A DNA stretch of 21,485 nucleotides. Source: CAZGQY01 sp964528035 (GTDB taxonomy: Bacteria > Pseudomonadota > Gammaproteobacteria > Methylococcales > UBA1147). This document shows positions 9,463-16,803 of the stretch, piece by piece; position 1 is the first letter of the stretch; every line of letters starts with the position of its first letter. Position numbers and translations under genes: made by a program. The notes under the pieces were generated by a model. It made no database searches, was not told where the DNA came from, and saw nothing but the letters and a program-made list of their open reading frames with translations. The stretch covers positions 1 to 21,485 of the forward strand of contig CAZGQY010000056.1 in assembly GCA_964528035.1 (NCBI GenBank), in the 5' to 3' direction.

Positions 9463-10658
9463 TGAAAGCTTTATCACGATTGATGCCTGTTGCTGTAATT
9501 TGTTTGGCTGGCCTCATAGCAATATTCATATTACTCAATAAACCAGTGGCCGAACGCAGGCATGCACACACGAAATCTTTAGTGGTGGAAACATTTACGC
9601 TGAAACCACAATTATTTTCGGTGCTTGTACATACTCAGGGAACGGTTGAACCGCGTACTTCAACGGCTTTGATTTCCAGGGTGACCGGCGAAATAGATCA
9701 TGTTTCCCCTGCTTTTCGCCCGGGTGGTTTTTTCGAACCTGGTGACACCTTGTTGACCATTGATTCGACCGACTACAAGCTTGATATAAAGTCAGCTCAT
9801 GCGACCCTGGCAAGTGCACAGTTTAGTCTGCAGGAAGAGCAGGCCCAATCCGATCAGGCGGCTGAAAACTGGAAGCGAATGGGGCGTACTGAAGTACCTT
9901 CCGACCTGGTATTACGTAAACCGCAGTTAGCGCAGGCACATGCCTCTGTGTTATCGGCTCGTGCGCAGTTACAAAAGATACAGCTGGATCTGAAGCGCAC
10001 ACGAATTACAGCGCCCTACGCGGGACGCATTCTGGAACAATTCGTCGATATTGGTCAATATGTGAGTCCTGGAAATCAATTGGTGAAAATTTATGCCATT
10101 GATTATGCGGAAATTCGTTTACCTCTGACGGAGAAACAACGCGGTATGATTGATCTGCCAGGACTTTATCGAGGTGAATCTAGCCAGACCTACCAAGGGC
10201 CTGAGGCTACTGTTCGAGCCGCTATTGGGGGTCAATCCTATCAATGGAAAGGTCGGGTGATGAGAACCGAGGGCAGTGTCGATCGCACCACTCGCCAGGT
10301 CTATCTTATCGTGCAGGTGGATAATCCTTACGCTCGTCGTAGCGATAATCGGCCACCGTTGGAAATAGGCCAGTTTGTTAAGGCTGAAATTCAGGGCCGG
10401 GTAATGAATAATGTATTTGTTTTGCCTCGGACCGCAGTGCAAGCGAACGAAACCATCATGGTTGTTGATGAACAAAGTCGTATTCAGAGAAAGAAAATAG
10501 ACATTATCTGGGAGACTCAGAAAACACTGATTGTCAGAGATGGCTTGAGGGTTGGCGAGCGCGTGTGTACGACTTATATACCTTTTGTGGCAAACAATTC
10601 GAAAGTGCAATTGGCTTCGCAAGTAAAAACCCAAAACAAAGAGGTTGTCCGACAATAG
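9462..10658 (+). CDS. RND efflux membrane-fusion (periplasmic adaptor) protein, HlyD/AcrA-like
   Basis: A 398-residue adaptor that should link the RND pump to the outer-membrane channel. An uncleaved N-terminal anchor helix (about 9-26) leads into the split lipoyl domain. Its first half is at about 70-105, with V-T-G-E-I and the G-G-F-F-E-P-G-D turn; its second half is at about 180-215, with R-I-T-A-P-Y-A-G-R-I. Between them is a helical hairpin (about 108-178) rich in Ala, Gln and Leu. Beta-barrel and membrane-proximal domains fill the C-terminal half. It has no lipobox, unlike AcrA. The ATG overlaps the previous stop (TAATG). Being last, after pump and channel, it departs from the common adaptor-pump-channel order. 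Confidence 0.9.
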   Translation: MKALSRLMPVAVICLAGLIAIFILLNKPVAERRHAHTKSLVVETFTLKPQLFSVLVHTQGTVEPRTSTALISRVTGEIDHVSPAFRPGGFFEPGDTLLTIDSTDYKLDIKSAHATLASAQFSLQEEQAQSDQAAENWKRMGRTEVPSDLVLRKPQLAQAHASVLSARAQLQKIQLDLKRTRITAPYAGRILEQFVDIGQYVSPGNQLVKIYAIDYAEIRLPLTEKQRGMIDLPGLYRGESSQTYQGPEATVRAAIGGQSYQWKGRVMRTEGSVDRTTRQVYLIVQVDNPYARRSDNRPPLEIGQFVKAEIQGRVMNNVFVLPRTAVQANETIMVVDEQSRIQRKKIDIIWETQKTLIVRDGLRVGERVCTTYIPFVANNSKVQLASQVKTQNKEVVRQ

Positions 10659-10867
10659 TTTTTATAGATTGCCTGATTTGCGAAATGGTGGATTCAACGG
10701 TATTCAGTTTATATCTGAGTGATTGAGCAGGGAATCTATTCTTGGTTCTGCCGCATATGCAAACACAAAGTTGTGGTGTATGCCGTAATGTTTATGTGTC
10801 ATATGCCACAGTTTCAGTAAATTCTGACAGTAGTTCCAATTTCTGTATCGATATATTTTTCTATGTG

Positions 10868-10889
10868 AGTCACTGTCCAGTGACTTTTT
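10868..10889. terminator. Possible intrinsic terminator downstream of the efflux operon
   Basis: AGTCACT pairs perfectly with AGTGACT across a four-base loop (GTCC), followed directly by a run of T residues. Shape and position, about 210 nt after the efflux operon, fit a rho-independent terminator, but the stem is short and only about 40 percent GC. It could instead be a palindromic protein-binding site. Confidence 0.45.
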
Positions 10890-11106
10890 ATTGTGTATCA
10901 AGCTAAATCTTTTTTCGGTTCTGAAAACGCATTTGTATTATGTATTGGTTATTTAGGAAATATTTTATGTGCCTTATGGCACTACAAATGGCTCTGATAA
11001 AACTAAATCATTGTATTCATATGAAATTTAATTTAGCTCTCAAAAAAATTACCAATGACTTTCCATCATTCCCCACGGTTGGAAATCGAAAGATGGGCTA
11101 AGGATT

Positions 11107-11137
11107 GTGCAGGCTTCTGTAGTAGCAGAGTTTGCAT
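11107..11137 (+). other. Bulged hairpin upstream of the TonB receptor
   Basis: Positions 11107-11119 pair with 11126-11137 around a six-base loop (TAGTAG), with one bulged T and a few G-U pairs. This gives about 12 paired positions. No T-run follows, so it is not a simple terminator. It lies about 280 nt before the receptor start and would be in the leader only if the promoter is further upstream. Confidence 0.3.
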
Positions 11138-11400
11138 GGATATATTTACGCGTTCTAAAGTAATCTTTAGGCTTACGCTCTAGTCATGGATACTTCGCAA
11201 AGCAGATACCCACATTATTTGCCATATTGGTGACGACGAAAATGCAACAATAGCTTAAAAGTTTGTTATTAAAAGTGAAACAGGTTCTTTGAGCCTCTTT
11301 AAAGACTGCTGTGAAACTGCCGGACGATTCCTAAAAATTACAGTTGGCCCGTATATTGCTATTCAAGTGCGATTATGTCGTATTAATAACAATAAACTAT

Positions 11401-11405
11401 GGGGA
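11401..11405 (+). promoter_or_regulatory. Ribosome binding site deciding the receptor start
   Basis: GGGGA lies 8 nt before the ATG at 11414. It overlaps the earlier in-frame ATG at 11399, so that ATG cannot use it. This favours 11414, which also puts the signal peptide at the very N-terminus. Confidence 0.55.
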
Positions 11406-11413
11406 ATATTTTA

Positions 11414-13744
11414 ATGAGGAATAAAATCACTTTACTGTTAGTAGGTGTACTATTCAGTACGAGTGCCATGGCTGAAGAGCCGGTATCAGATGTTGAGCAG
11501 GTGGCGGACCTTGAGCAGGTGGCAGATGTTTACCATGGAGAAGATATGATTATTACCACCGGTCATAAACTTTTTCCCAATACCTTGGTTGCTACACCAA
11601 GTTTTAAGGTCGACGCCGAAGAAATCAATAAAGTTAATCTGATAACAGCCTCCGACGCGATCAAACTTGCTCCAAGCGTTCAGGTCAGGCGTCGGTTTTA
11701 CGGTGATACAAACGGTGTAACCGCGATTCGAGGCTCGACTAACTTTCAAACCAACCATTTCAATATGTATGTGGACGGTCTTCCACTGCACAATCCTGTG
11801 CAGACAAAATGGAACGGTGCGCCTAAATGGAATTTAATAGCGCCCAATGCCATCCATTCGGCTTCTGTTCTTTATGGTCCTTATTCTGCGGAACACCGAG
11901 GTGCTTTTGGAGGAACTTTTGACCTTAAAACCAAATTGCCGGACGATTTTGAAATGTCCATGGATGTGACTGGTTTAATTCAGGATTCTCGTCGTTTTGG
12001 TCAGAATGAAATTCTTGGCGGACATAAAGAGTTCATATCGGCGGGTAACCGCTGGGGTGACTGGAGTGTCTACGCATTTTTTAATCATCTGGAAAATGAA
12101 GGTCAGCCACAATCTTTTGTGCGGACTGCAAACCCGGCGTTTGGCGGTGGAGGGCCATCTGTTTTTGGTGCTTCGGGTACTACTACTGAGTTTGGAGACA
12201 ATGCGGTGATCACGGGTGACGATGGCATCAACAATGTCGAAACTTTCCTGTATCAACTTAAAGTCGGCTACGATTTCAATGAAGACTTAAGAGCTCTGTT
12301 TACCTTTGCCTTTGATGATACTACCCGGGAAAGTCAATCCCGAAGCTACATTCGTGATGGTGGAGGAAATACCCTTTGGGGGGGTGTAGCCAACCAGGGG
12401 GGTGTTGAATTTGATGTTAATCCAACGTCTTTTGGTACACCATCACTAACTGGAAGTGAGAATAAAAGAGAAACACTGACCTATGGTTTAAATTTGTCTG
12501 GCAAGGTTACCGAAGACTGGTCAATTGATACCACGGCGAGTTATTTCGATGCTTATAGAGATCAAAACCTGCAATCCAACAGAAGCAGAAATGATCCGGC
12601 CTTTTATGCAGATCAATCGGGTGAAGTACAGGATACGAAAGTCTGGTGGTTTGATTACAGTCTGAAAATGGCGACCCAAAATTTTATGGGAAGGGACGAC
12701 ATAGGGTTTATGGCGGGCTATCAATACAATCATTCTTTTCTTGATATCAAGACCTATGATTCAACCGCTGTGTATTCTGGTGCGAAAGGCCCTCTTACCG
12801 ATGATGATGGTGGATCCACCGAGACTCACAGTCTGTTTATGCAAGCGGACTGGGACGCGACAGATTACCTTAATTTGATGGCGGGCCTCCGTTATGACAA
12901 TTGGTCGACTTCCAGGGGCCACGTTGATAACCAATTGGGCGGCGGTGAGCTTCCTAACAGGAATGATTCCAGGGTCTCTCCCAAAGCTTCCGTGCTGATT
13001 ACTCCGATTGATTTATTCAGTTTCCGTTATTCTTTTTCTAAAGCGTACCGGTTCCCAGTGGCTGAGGAATTGTTTGAAAGTACCAGAACCTTACGCGCTA
13101 TTAATATTTCTGACCCGACGTTGAAGCCGGAGACCGGTTATTTTCACGATTTCCAGTTTCAATATGATCTGGATCAGGGCTATGCGCGCGCGACTGTATT
13201 TTATAACACTATCGAAGATGAAATACTTAATGTCTCAACAGTGTTTCCAGGCGGTGGTACCCGAAACAGAACCCGAGGCATTGATCAAACTGAAACAGTG
13301 GGTATAGAACTGGTTTACAGACAAGACAATATTATGGAATTACCCTTCGATTTGTCACTCAACGGTACCTGGATTGATAAAAGAATTAAAAAAGATGAAA
13401 ACAATCCTGAACTCGAAGGTAAGCATTGGGTGAGGATTCCGACATGGCGCGCAAACGGTACACTGACGTATCACGCTACGCCTGCATGGGATGCATTTAT
13501 GACGGTTCAGTATCGGAGCGATGCGTTCGGCGAAGCGGATAACAGAGATACAGCGCGAAATGTATTCGGTGCTATTGATGATTATGTTTTGCTAAACCTT
13601 AAAACCACATACACTGTGGATGTGGGTAATGATATAGATGCTAAATTCTCGGCGGGTATCGATAACCTGCTGAACGAGGATTACTACGATCACCACCCGT
13701 ATCCTCAACGAACCTATTTTTTCAGTGTCGGTTTGGACATATAA
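11414..13744 (+). CDS. TonB-dependent outer-membrane receptor
   Basis: A 776-residue ligand-gated outer-membrane receptor. The signal peptide is cleaved after A-M-A at residue 20. A short acidic segment follows with a duplicated E-Q-V-A-D (28-32 and 34-38), then a likely TonB box D-M-I-I-T-T-G (44-50). The plug domain (about 58-176) contains V-T-A-I-R-G-S (102-108), the D-G-L-P turn and V-L-Y-G-P near 152-156. The rest is a 22-strand-type barrel, with a K-A-Y-R-F-P-V-A-E-E-L motif and a C-terminal strand ending in aromatic and hydrophobic residues (Y-F-F-S-V-G-L-D-I). I see no FRAP/NPNL heme motif and no Met/His-rich copper motif, so the ligand is open. A strong terminator about 110 nt downstream suggests its own transcript. 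The gene precedes a cysteine-bearing propeller lipoprotein, a thioredoxin and a TonB2 locus, its probable energy source. Confidence 0.93.
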   Translation: MRNKITLLLVGVLFSTSAMAEEPVSDVEQVADLEQVADVYHGEDMIITTGHKLFPNTLVATPSFKVDAEEINKVNLITASDAIKLAPSVQVRRRFYGDTNGVTAIRGSTNFQTNHFNMYVDGLPLHNPVQTKWNGAPKWNLIAPNAIHSASVLYGPYSAEHRGAFGGTFDLKTKLPDDFEMSMDVTGLIQDSRRFGQNEILGGHKEFISAGNRWGDWSVYAFFNHLENEGQPQSFVRTANPAFGGGGPSVFGASGTTTEFGDNAVITGDDGINNVETFLYQLKVGYDFNEDLRALFTFAFDDTTRESQSRSYIRDGGGNTLWGGVANQGGVEFDVNPTSFGTPSLTGSENKRETLTYGLNLSGKVTEDWSIDTTASYFDAYRDQNLQSNRSRNDPAFYADQSGEVQDTKVWWFDYSLKMATQNFMGRDDIGFMAGYQYNHSFLDIKTYDSTAVYSGAKGPLTDDDGGSTETHSLFMQADWDATDYLNLMAGLRYDNWSTSRGHVDNQLGGGELPNRNDSRVSPKASVLITPIDLFSFRYSFSKAYRFPVAEELFESTRTLRAINISDPTLKPETGYFHDFQFQYDLDQGYARATVFYNTIEDEILNVSTVFPGGGTRNRTRGIDQTETVGIELVYRQDNIMELPFDLSLNGTWIDKRIKKDENNPELEGKHWVRIPTWRANGTLTYHATPAWDAFMTVQYRSDAFGEADNRDTARNVFGAIDDYVLLNLKTTYTVDVGNDIDAKFSAGIDNLLNEDYYDHHPYPQRTYFFSVGLDI

Positions 13745-13853
13745 GGTAAATTTTTAGGCGTAATTATTCAGACTCTCGGGCAAATTTCCGGACACTGTTC
13801 GGATTACCCCGGATATAATTCGGATCGGCGGGTTTTTGGAATGTTTAGATTAG

Positions 13854-13882
13854 GCTCCCTTGTTTGTACAAGGGAGCTTTTT
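13854..13882 (+). terminator. Strong rho-independent terminator after the receptor gene
   Basis: GCTCCCTTG pairs perfectly with CAAGGGAGC over a six-base loop (TTTGTA), and TTTTT follows at once. This is a textbook intrinsic terminator, about 110 nt after the receptor stop. Confidence 0.93.
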
Positions 13883-14128
13883 CGATGCCTGGGAAAAGCA
13901 TCAACTACTCTAATGGTATCCTGGATGCATTCTATTGATTTATCGGGGTTGCATGATGTTTATGTGGCCTCCTGTTGTACAATAGATCGATAATTCAAAA
14001 TCCCATTTCACAATGAGGTCGGTGGTTCTTTACAGGGTAGTTCGAGACTAAAGAGTTAAAATGTAAAAATGCCTGTAATTTATTAGCGGGCGGATGTGTA
14101 ATTGGCTTATTTAATTAAGGTCAGAAAA
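13883..14128. other. Leader region of the propeller-thioredoxin pair
   Basis: About 245 nt after the terminator with no gene. It should contain the promoter of the propeller gene, but I could not find a -35/-10 pair with good spacing. AAGG at 14117-14120 is a reasonable ribosome binding site for the ATG at 14129. Confidence 0.35.
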
Positions 14129-15385
14129 ATGAAAAAGACTTTGTTACTATTTCTGCTTATGGCAGTATTCGGTTTTGCTTGTACTTCCAATGTTTCGTCC
14201 GAAAAACACCCAGAGAAAACATCTCAGGTTAACAAGCCTGAGTTGCCTTCCGCTGCAGGAAAATCTTCAAAGATGCGTAGGCACAGGTTGCCAGAAGGCG
14301 TGATCAGTGTTGATATTGCGTCATCCAAGGGTCGTTTACACCTGTTGCTTGGTAAACACGAACAGGGAAAGAAAACCCTGTTGTATCAAAATTCGGATGA
14401 TCAGGGCGTTACCTGGTCGGTACCCGCAAAGGTTGTGGATACAGAGAATCTGCAGGCAAATATAAATCGAGGAAATGATGCTCAGATTGCAGTTCAGGGC
14501 GATACTATTGTTGTTACCTGGATGCGCTATGTCGAAGCAGCAAGATTTCATGCCGGGCCGATGCAGGCAGCACGCTCAACCGATGGTGGTAAAACCTGGC
14601 AGGCAAGTGCAACACCTCCTGACTGGGCAAAGGGTCCACACGGTTATACTGATCTGGCCGCTGATGAACAGGCTTTTCATGCGGTATGGCTGGATACGCG
14701 AGGCAAGCGATCAAAGTTGAAGGCTTCTCAAAGTTTGCGTTATGCGAAATCTGAAGACGGTGGATTAACCTGGTTAGCGAATAATACTCTGGACGAGGTC
14801 ACCTGTTCCTGCTGCTGGAATACAGTGAAAAGTGATTCGGATAATAAAGCCTATGTTCTTTACCGCGATAAACAACCTTCGGATTTAGCCATTGGCGTTG
14901 TCGATACTCAGCAGCACTGGCAAAGACTGAACAATGTGGGAGCGTTTAATTGGCAATTTGATGGCTGTCCGCATATCGGTGGTGATTTTGATTTTCAAAC
15001 GGTGGCAGGTAAGACCGTTATGCATTCAGTAGTGGGTACGGGGCATGCGGATCATCTGGGTGTTCACTATACGAGATCTGAAAACAAGGGAGAAAACTGG
15101 TCTCCTACGATCCAGCTTGGAGATGAGTCTGCGTTACATGCTAATATCGCGGCGGGTGACGATGGTCGTGTTGTCGCGGTCTGGGATATGAATGCAGAAC
15201 AAGGTCTGGGTATATTCGTGTCCGAGTCTGTCGATCAAGGTACGCAATGGTCAAAACCAATTCAAATTTCAGAAAGTGACAGTAGAGCATCCCATCCAAT
15301 TGTTATTAAAACCAAAACAGGATTTTTTTCGGTATGGACGGAACATGATGGCAAGCAGCAAAAAATAAATACCCGGAGTCTGTGA
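14129..15385 (+). CDS. Sialidase-like beta-propeller lipoprotein with CxCC motif
   Basis: A 418-residue exported protein. The N-terminal hydrophobic stretch (3-16) ends in G-F-A-C, a slightly atypical lipobox with Cys18. Five Asp-box motifs (S-x-D-x-G-x-T-W type) are seen near residues 89-96, 150-157, 208-215, 317-324 and 367-374, indicating a six-bladed BNR/sialidase fold. Only a vague R-L-P at 52-54 recalls the RIP motif and the arginine triad is not evident, so sialic-acid cleavage is doubtful. The notable features are T-C-S-C-C-W (225-230) and G-C-P-H (279-282), with His306 and His309 nearby. These cysteines could bind metal or form redox disulfides. The ATG at 14129 is backed by AAGG 8 nt upstream; a TTG at 14102 is less likely. 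The thioredoxin gene follows after 3 nt, so the two are almost certainly co-expressed. Confidence 0.85.
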   Translation: MKKTLLLFLLMAVFGFACTSNVSSEKHPEKTSQVNKPELPSAAGKSSKMRRHRLPEGVISVDIASSKGRLHLLLGKHEQGKKTLLYQNSDDQGVTWSVPAKVVDTENLQANINRGNDAQIAVQGDTIVVTWMRYVEAARFHAGPMQAARSTDGGKTWQASATPPDWAKGPHGYTDLAADEQAFHAVWLDTRGKRSKLKASQSLRYAKSEDGGLTWLANNTLDEVTCSCCWNTVKSDSDNKAYVLYRDKQPSDLAIGVVDTQQHWQRLNNVGAFNWQFDGCPHIGGDFDFQTVAGKTVMHSVVGTGHADHLGVHYTRSENKGENWSPTIQLGDESALHANIAAGDDGRVVAVWDMNAEQGLGIFVSESVDQGTQWSKPIQISESDSRASHPIVIKTKTGFFSVWTEHDGKQQKINTRSL

Positions 15386-15388
15386 GTC

Positions 15389-15892
15389 ATGAAGCGCACT
15401 AGATATATGATGGTTAAATACCTGCTTATTGCTATATTTTCTCTGTCGGTTTTTGTGGTTGAGGCGGAGGAAATGACAATTTCGCCCTTTACCAGAGGAA
15501 CACTTGCGGAAATTAAAAATCAATATCAGGGAAAGCCCTTTATTTTGGTTTTCTGGTCAGAAAGCTGTGGCTATTGTATGAAAGAGTTGGCACTGTTTGG
15601 CAGAATCCAGGGTCAATATCCCGGAATTGAACTGGTTACTGTAGCAACCGACCCGTTTTTGGAGGAAGAAACCGTTAACCAGGTTTTGGAACGCAGTCAA
15701 CTAAATCTAAAGCAAACCTGGGTATTTGCGGATCAGTTTCCGGAACGCCTGTATAGCGATATTAATAAACGTTGGCGTGGTGAATTGCCGATGACTCATT
15801 TTTATGACAGTACTCACAATGAATTACGTCACATGGGTATTGTCGAAGAAGACAAATTGCGACTATGGTTAGATTCTCAGGCAATATTATAG
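15389..15892 (+). CDS. TlpA-like periplasmic thioredoxin-fold thiol-disulfide oxidoreductase
   Basis: A 167-residue exported thioredoxin-fold protein. A signal sequence (hydrophobic 10-24) is probably cleaved after V-E-A at 26. The active site is W-S-E-S-C-G-Y-C with Cys60 and Cys63, and the cis-proline loop is G-E-L-P-M-T with Pro134. Reductases of the TlpA/ResA type keep cysteines of specific partners reduced in the periplasm, often at metal sites. The gene starts 3 nt after the CxCC propeller lipoprotein, with GGAG about 10 nt before the ATG, which makes that protein the natural partner (inference). No membrane helix beyond the signal is seen and no DsbD-like electron donor lies nearby. 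A 125-nt gap without a clear terminator separates it from the TonB2 locus, so read-through is possible. Confidence 0.87.
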   Translation: MKRTRYMMVKYLLIAIFSLSVFVVEAEEMTISPFTRGTLAEIKNQYQGKPFILVFWSESCGYCMKELALFGRIQGQYPGIELVTVATDPFLEEETVNQVLERSQLNLKQTWVFADQFPERLYSDINKRWRGELPMTHFYDSTHNELRHMGIVEEDKLRLWLDSQAIL

Positions 15893-16017
15893 CCGGTGTA
15901 GTAAAGTAATCTGTTTCTTACTCAGTCTGTATTCAACCACCTTTTCTCCAAATTTATTGAATTGCCGTGTACGTTTGGGCGAATCTTATCTTTTGGAAAA
16001 GACCTTTGGAATAAATC

Positions 16018-16803
16018 ATGAAGCTTAAAATGTTTTGTCGTTGCTTTTTCGTATTGACTGCTGCTGCATTAGTTATGGGTAGTTTAATTTCAAAAGCGAT
16101 CGGTGATCCCTTGGATAATGCAATTCAAACAAGTACCAAACAGGTCAACATCGCCGTAAATTCTCAAAACAAGGTGGATAAGCTTAGTGATGCAACCCGA
16201 AGAATGCTGAACGAATATAAGCAGAACGTACGCGAAGCTGAGGTGTTGAAAAAATACAATGATCATTTGCGGGTATTGACTGAATCGCAGGAAGCAGAGA
16301 GACAATCCTTGGAAAAACAACTTGGAGAAATAGAGATTACTCAGCGCGAGATTGTTCCGCTTATCTCAAAAATGCTTGAGAATCTGGAAGCCTTTGTTGG
16401 GTTCGATATTGCATTTTTGCCCGAAGAACGCCAACAACGGATAAATAATCTAAAAGAAATGATGGTACGAGCTGATGTGACAAACGCCGAAAAATATCGA
16501 CGGGTTTTGGAAGCTTACCAAATAGAAAATGAATATGGACGTACCATTGAGGCTTACCGTGCCGATCTCAGTGTGGATGGAGTAGAACGTCCGGTCGATT
16601 TTTTGCGATTGGGTCGCGTCGCGTTGTTCTATCAGACCCTGGATGGAAGTAGTGCTGGTATGTGGAATCCGGAGACTAATGTATGGGACGTATTGCCAGG
16701 AGAGTATTTGAAACCGGTTCGTAATGGCTTACGAATTGCCAGAAAAGAAGCCGCACCGGATTTACTGACTTTGCCGGTACCTTTAACCGAGGTTGCAAAA
16801 TGA
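16018..16803 (+). CDS. DUF3450 family periplasmic coiled-coil protein of the TonB2 locus
   Basis: A 261-residue exported protein with an N-terminal hydrophobic signal (about 9-25, cleavage near S-K-A or A-I-G) followed by a long helical region (about 35-125), rich in Glu, Gln, Leu and Lys, that should form a coiled coil. The C-terminal part contains R-L-G-R-V-A-L-F-Y-Q-T-L-D-G and W-N-P-E-T, typical of DUF3450. Members are found as first gene of TonB2-type clusters; the biochemical role is unknown, possibly a periplasmic helper of the TtpC/ExbB complex. GGAA lies 6 nt before the ATG. Its stop overlaps the next ATG by 4 nt (ATGA). Confidence 0.88.
   Translation: MKLKMFCRCFFVLTAAALVMGSLISKAIGDPLDNAIQTSTKQVNIAVNSQNKVDKLSDATRRMLNEYKQNVREAEVLKKYNDHLRVLTESQEAERQSLEKQLGEIEITQREIVPLISKMLENLEAFVGFDIAFLPEERQQRINNLKEMMVRADVTNAEKYRRVLEAYQIENEYGRTIEAYRADLSVDGVERPVDFLRLGRVALFYQTLDGSSAGMWNPETNVWDVLPGEYLKPVRNGLRIARKEAAPDLLTLPVPLTEVAK

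Larger units (their letters stand above)
10659..11413. other. Gene-free stretch between efflux operon and TonB receptor
   Basis: About 755 nt with no credible gene. It holds a 7-bp inverted repeat followed by a T-run (10868-10889), a longer bulged hairpin (11107-11137), and presumably the promoter of the receptor gene. A minus-strand frame at 10704-10901 has a His-rich tail weakly like a fatty-acid hydroxylase C-terminus and may be a gene relic. I see no B12-box consensus, no convincing Fur box and no tRNA-like cloverleaf. Confidence 0.5.

Noticed and set aside
10119..10655. Long minus-strand open frame inside the adaptor gene
   Set aside because: It is antisense to the conserved HlyD-like protein and its translation shows no family features.
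11370..11400. Fur box before the receptor gene
   Set aside because: The AT-rich stretch shares only scattered bases with the 19-bp Fur consensus and lacks its dyad symmetry.
10659..11413. Cobalamin riboswitch upstream of the TonB-dependent receptor
   Set aside because: I looked for the B12-box consensus and flanking stems. A short GCCGGA-like run near 11318 does not fit the box, and no matching helices surround it.
14129..15385. Genuine exo-alpha-sialidase activity
   Set aside because: Asp-boxes show only the propeller fold. The RIP motif and arginine triad are not convincing, and the cysteine motifs point elsewhere.
15909..15930. Terminator between the thioredoxin gene and the TonB2 locus
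   Set aside because: AGTAA and TTACT can pair, but the stem is 5 bp, AT-rich and has no T-run after it.
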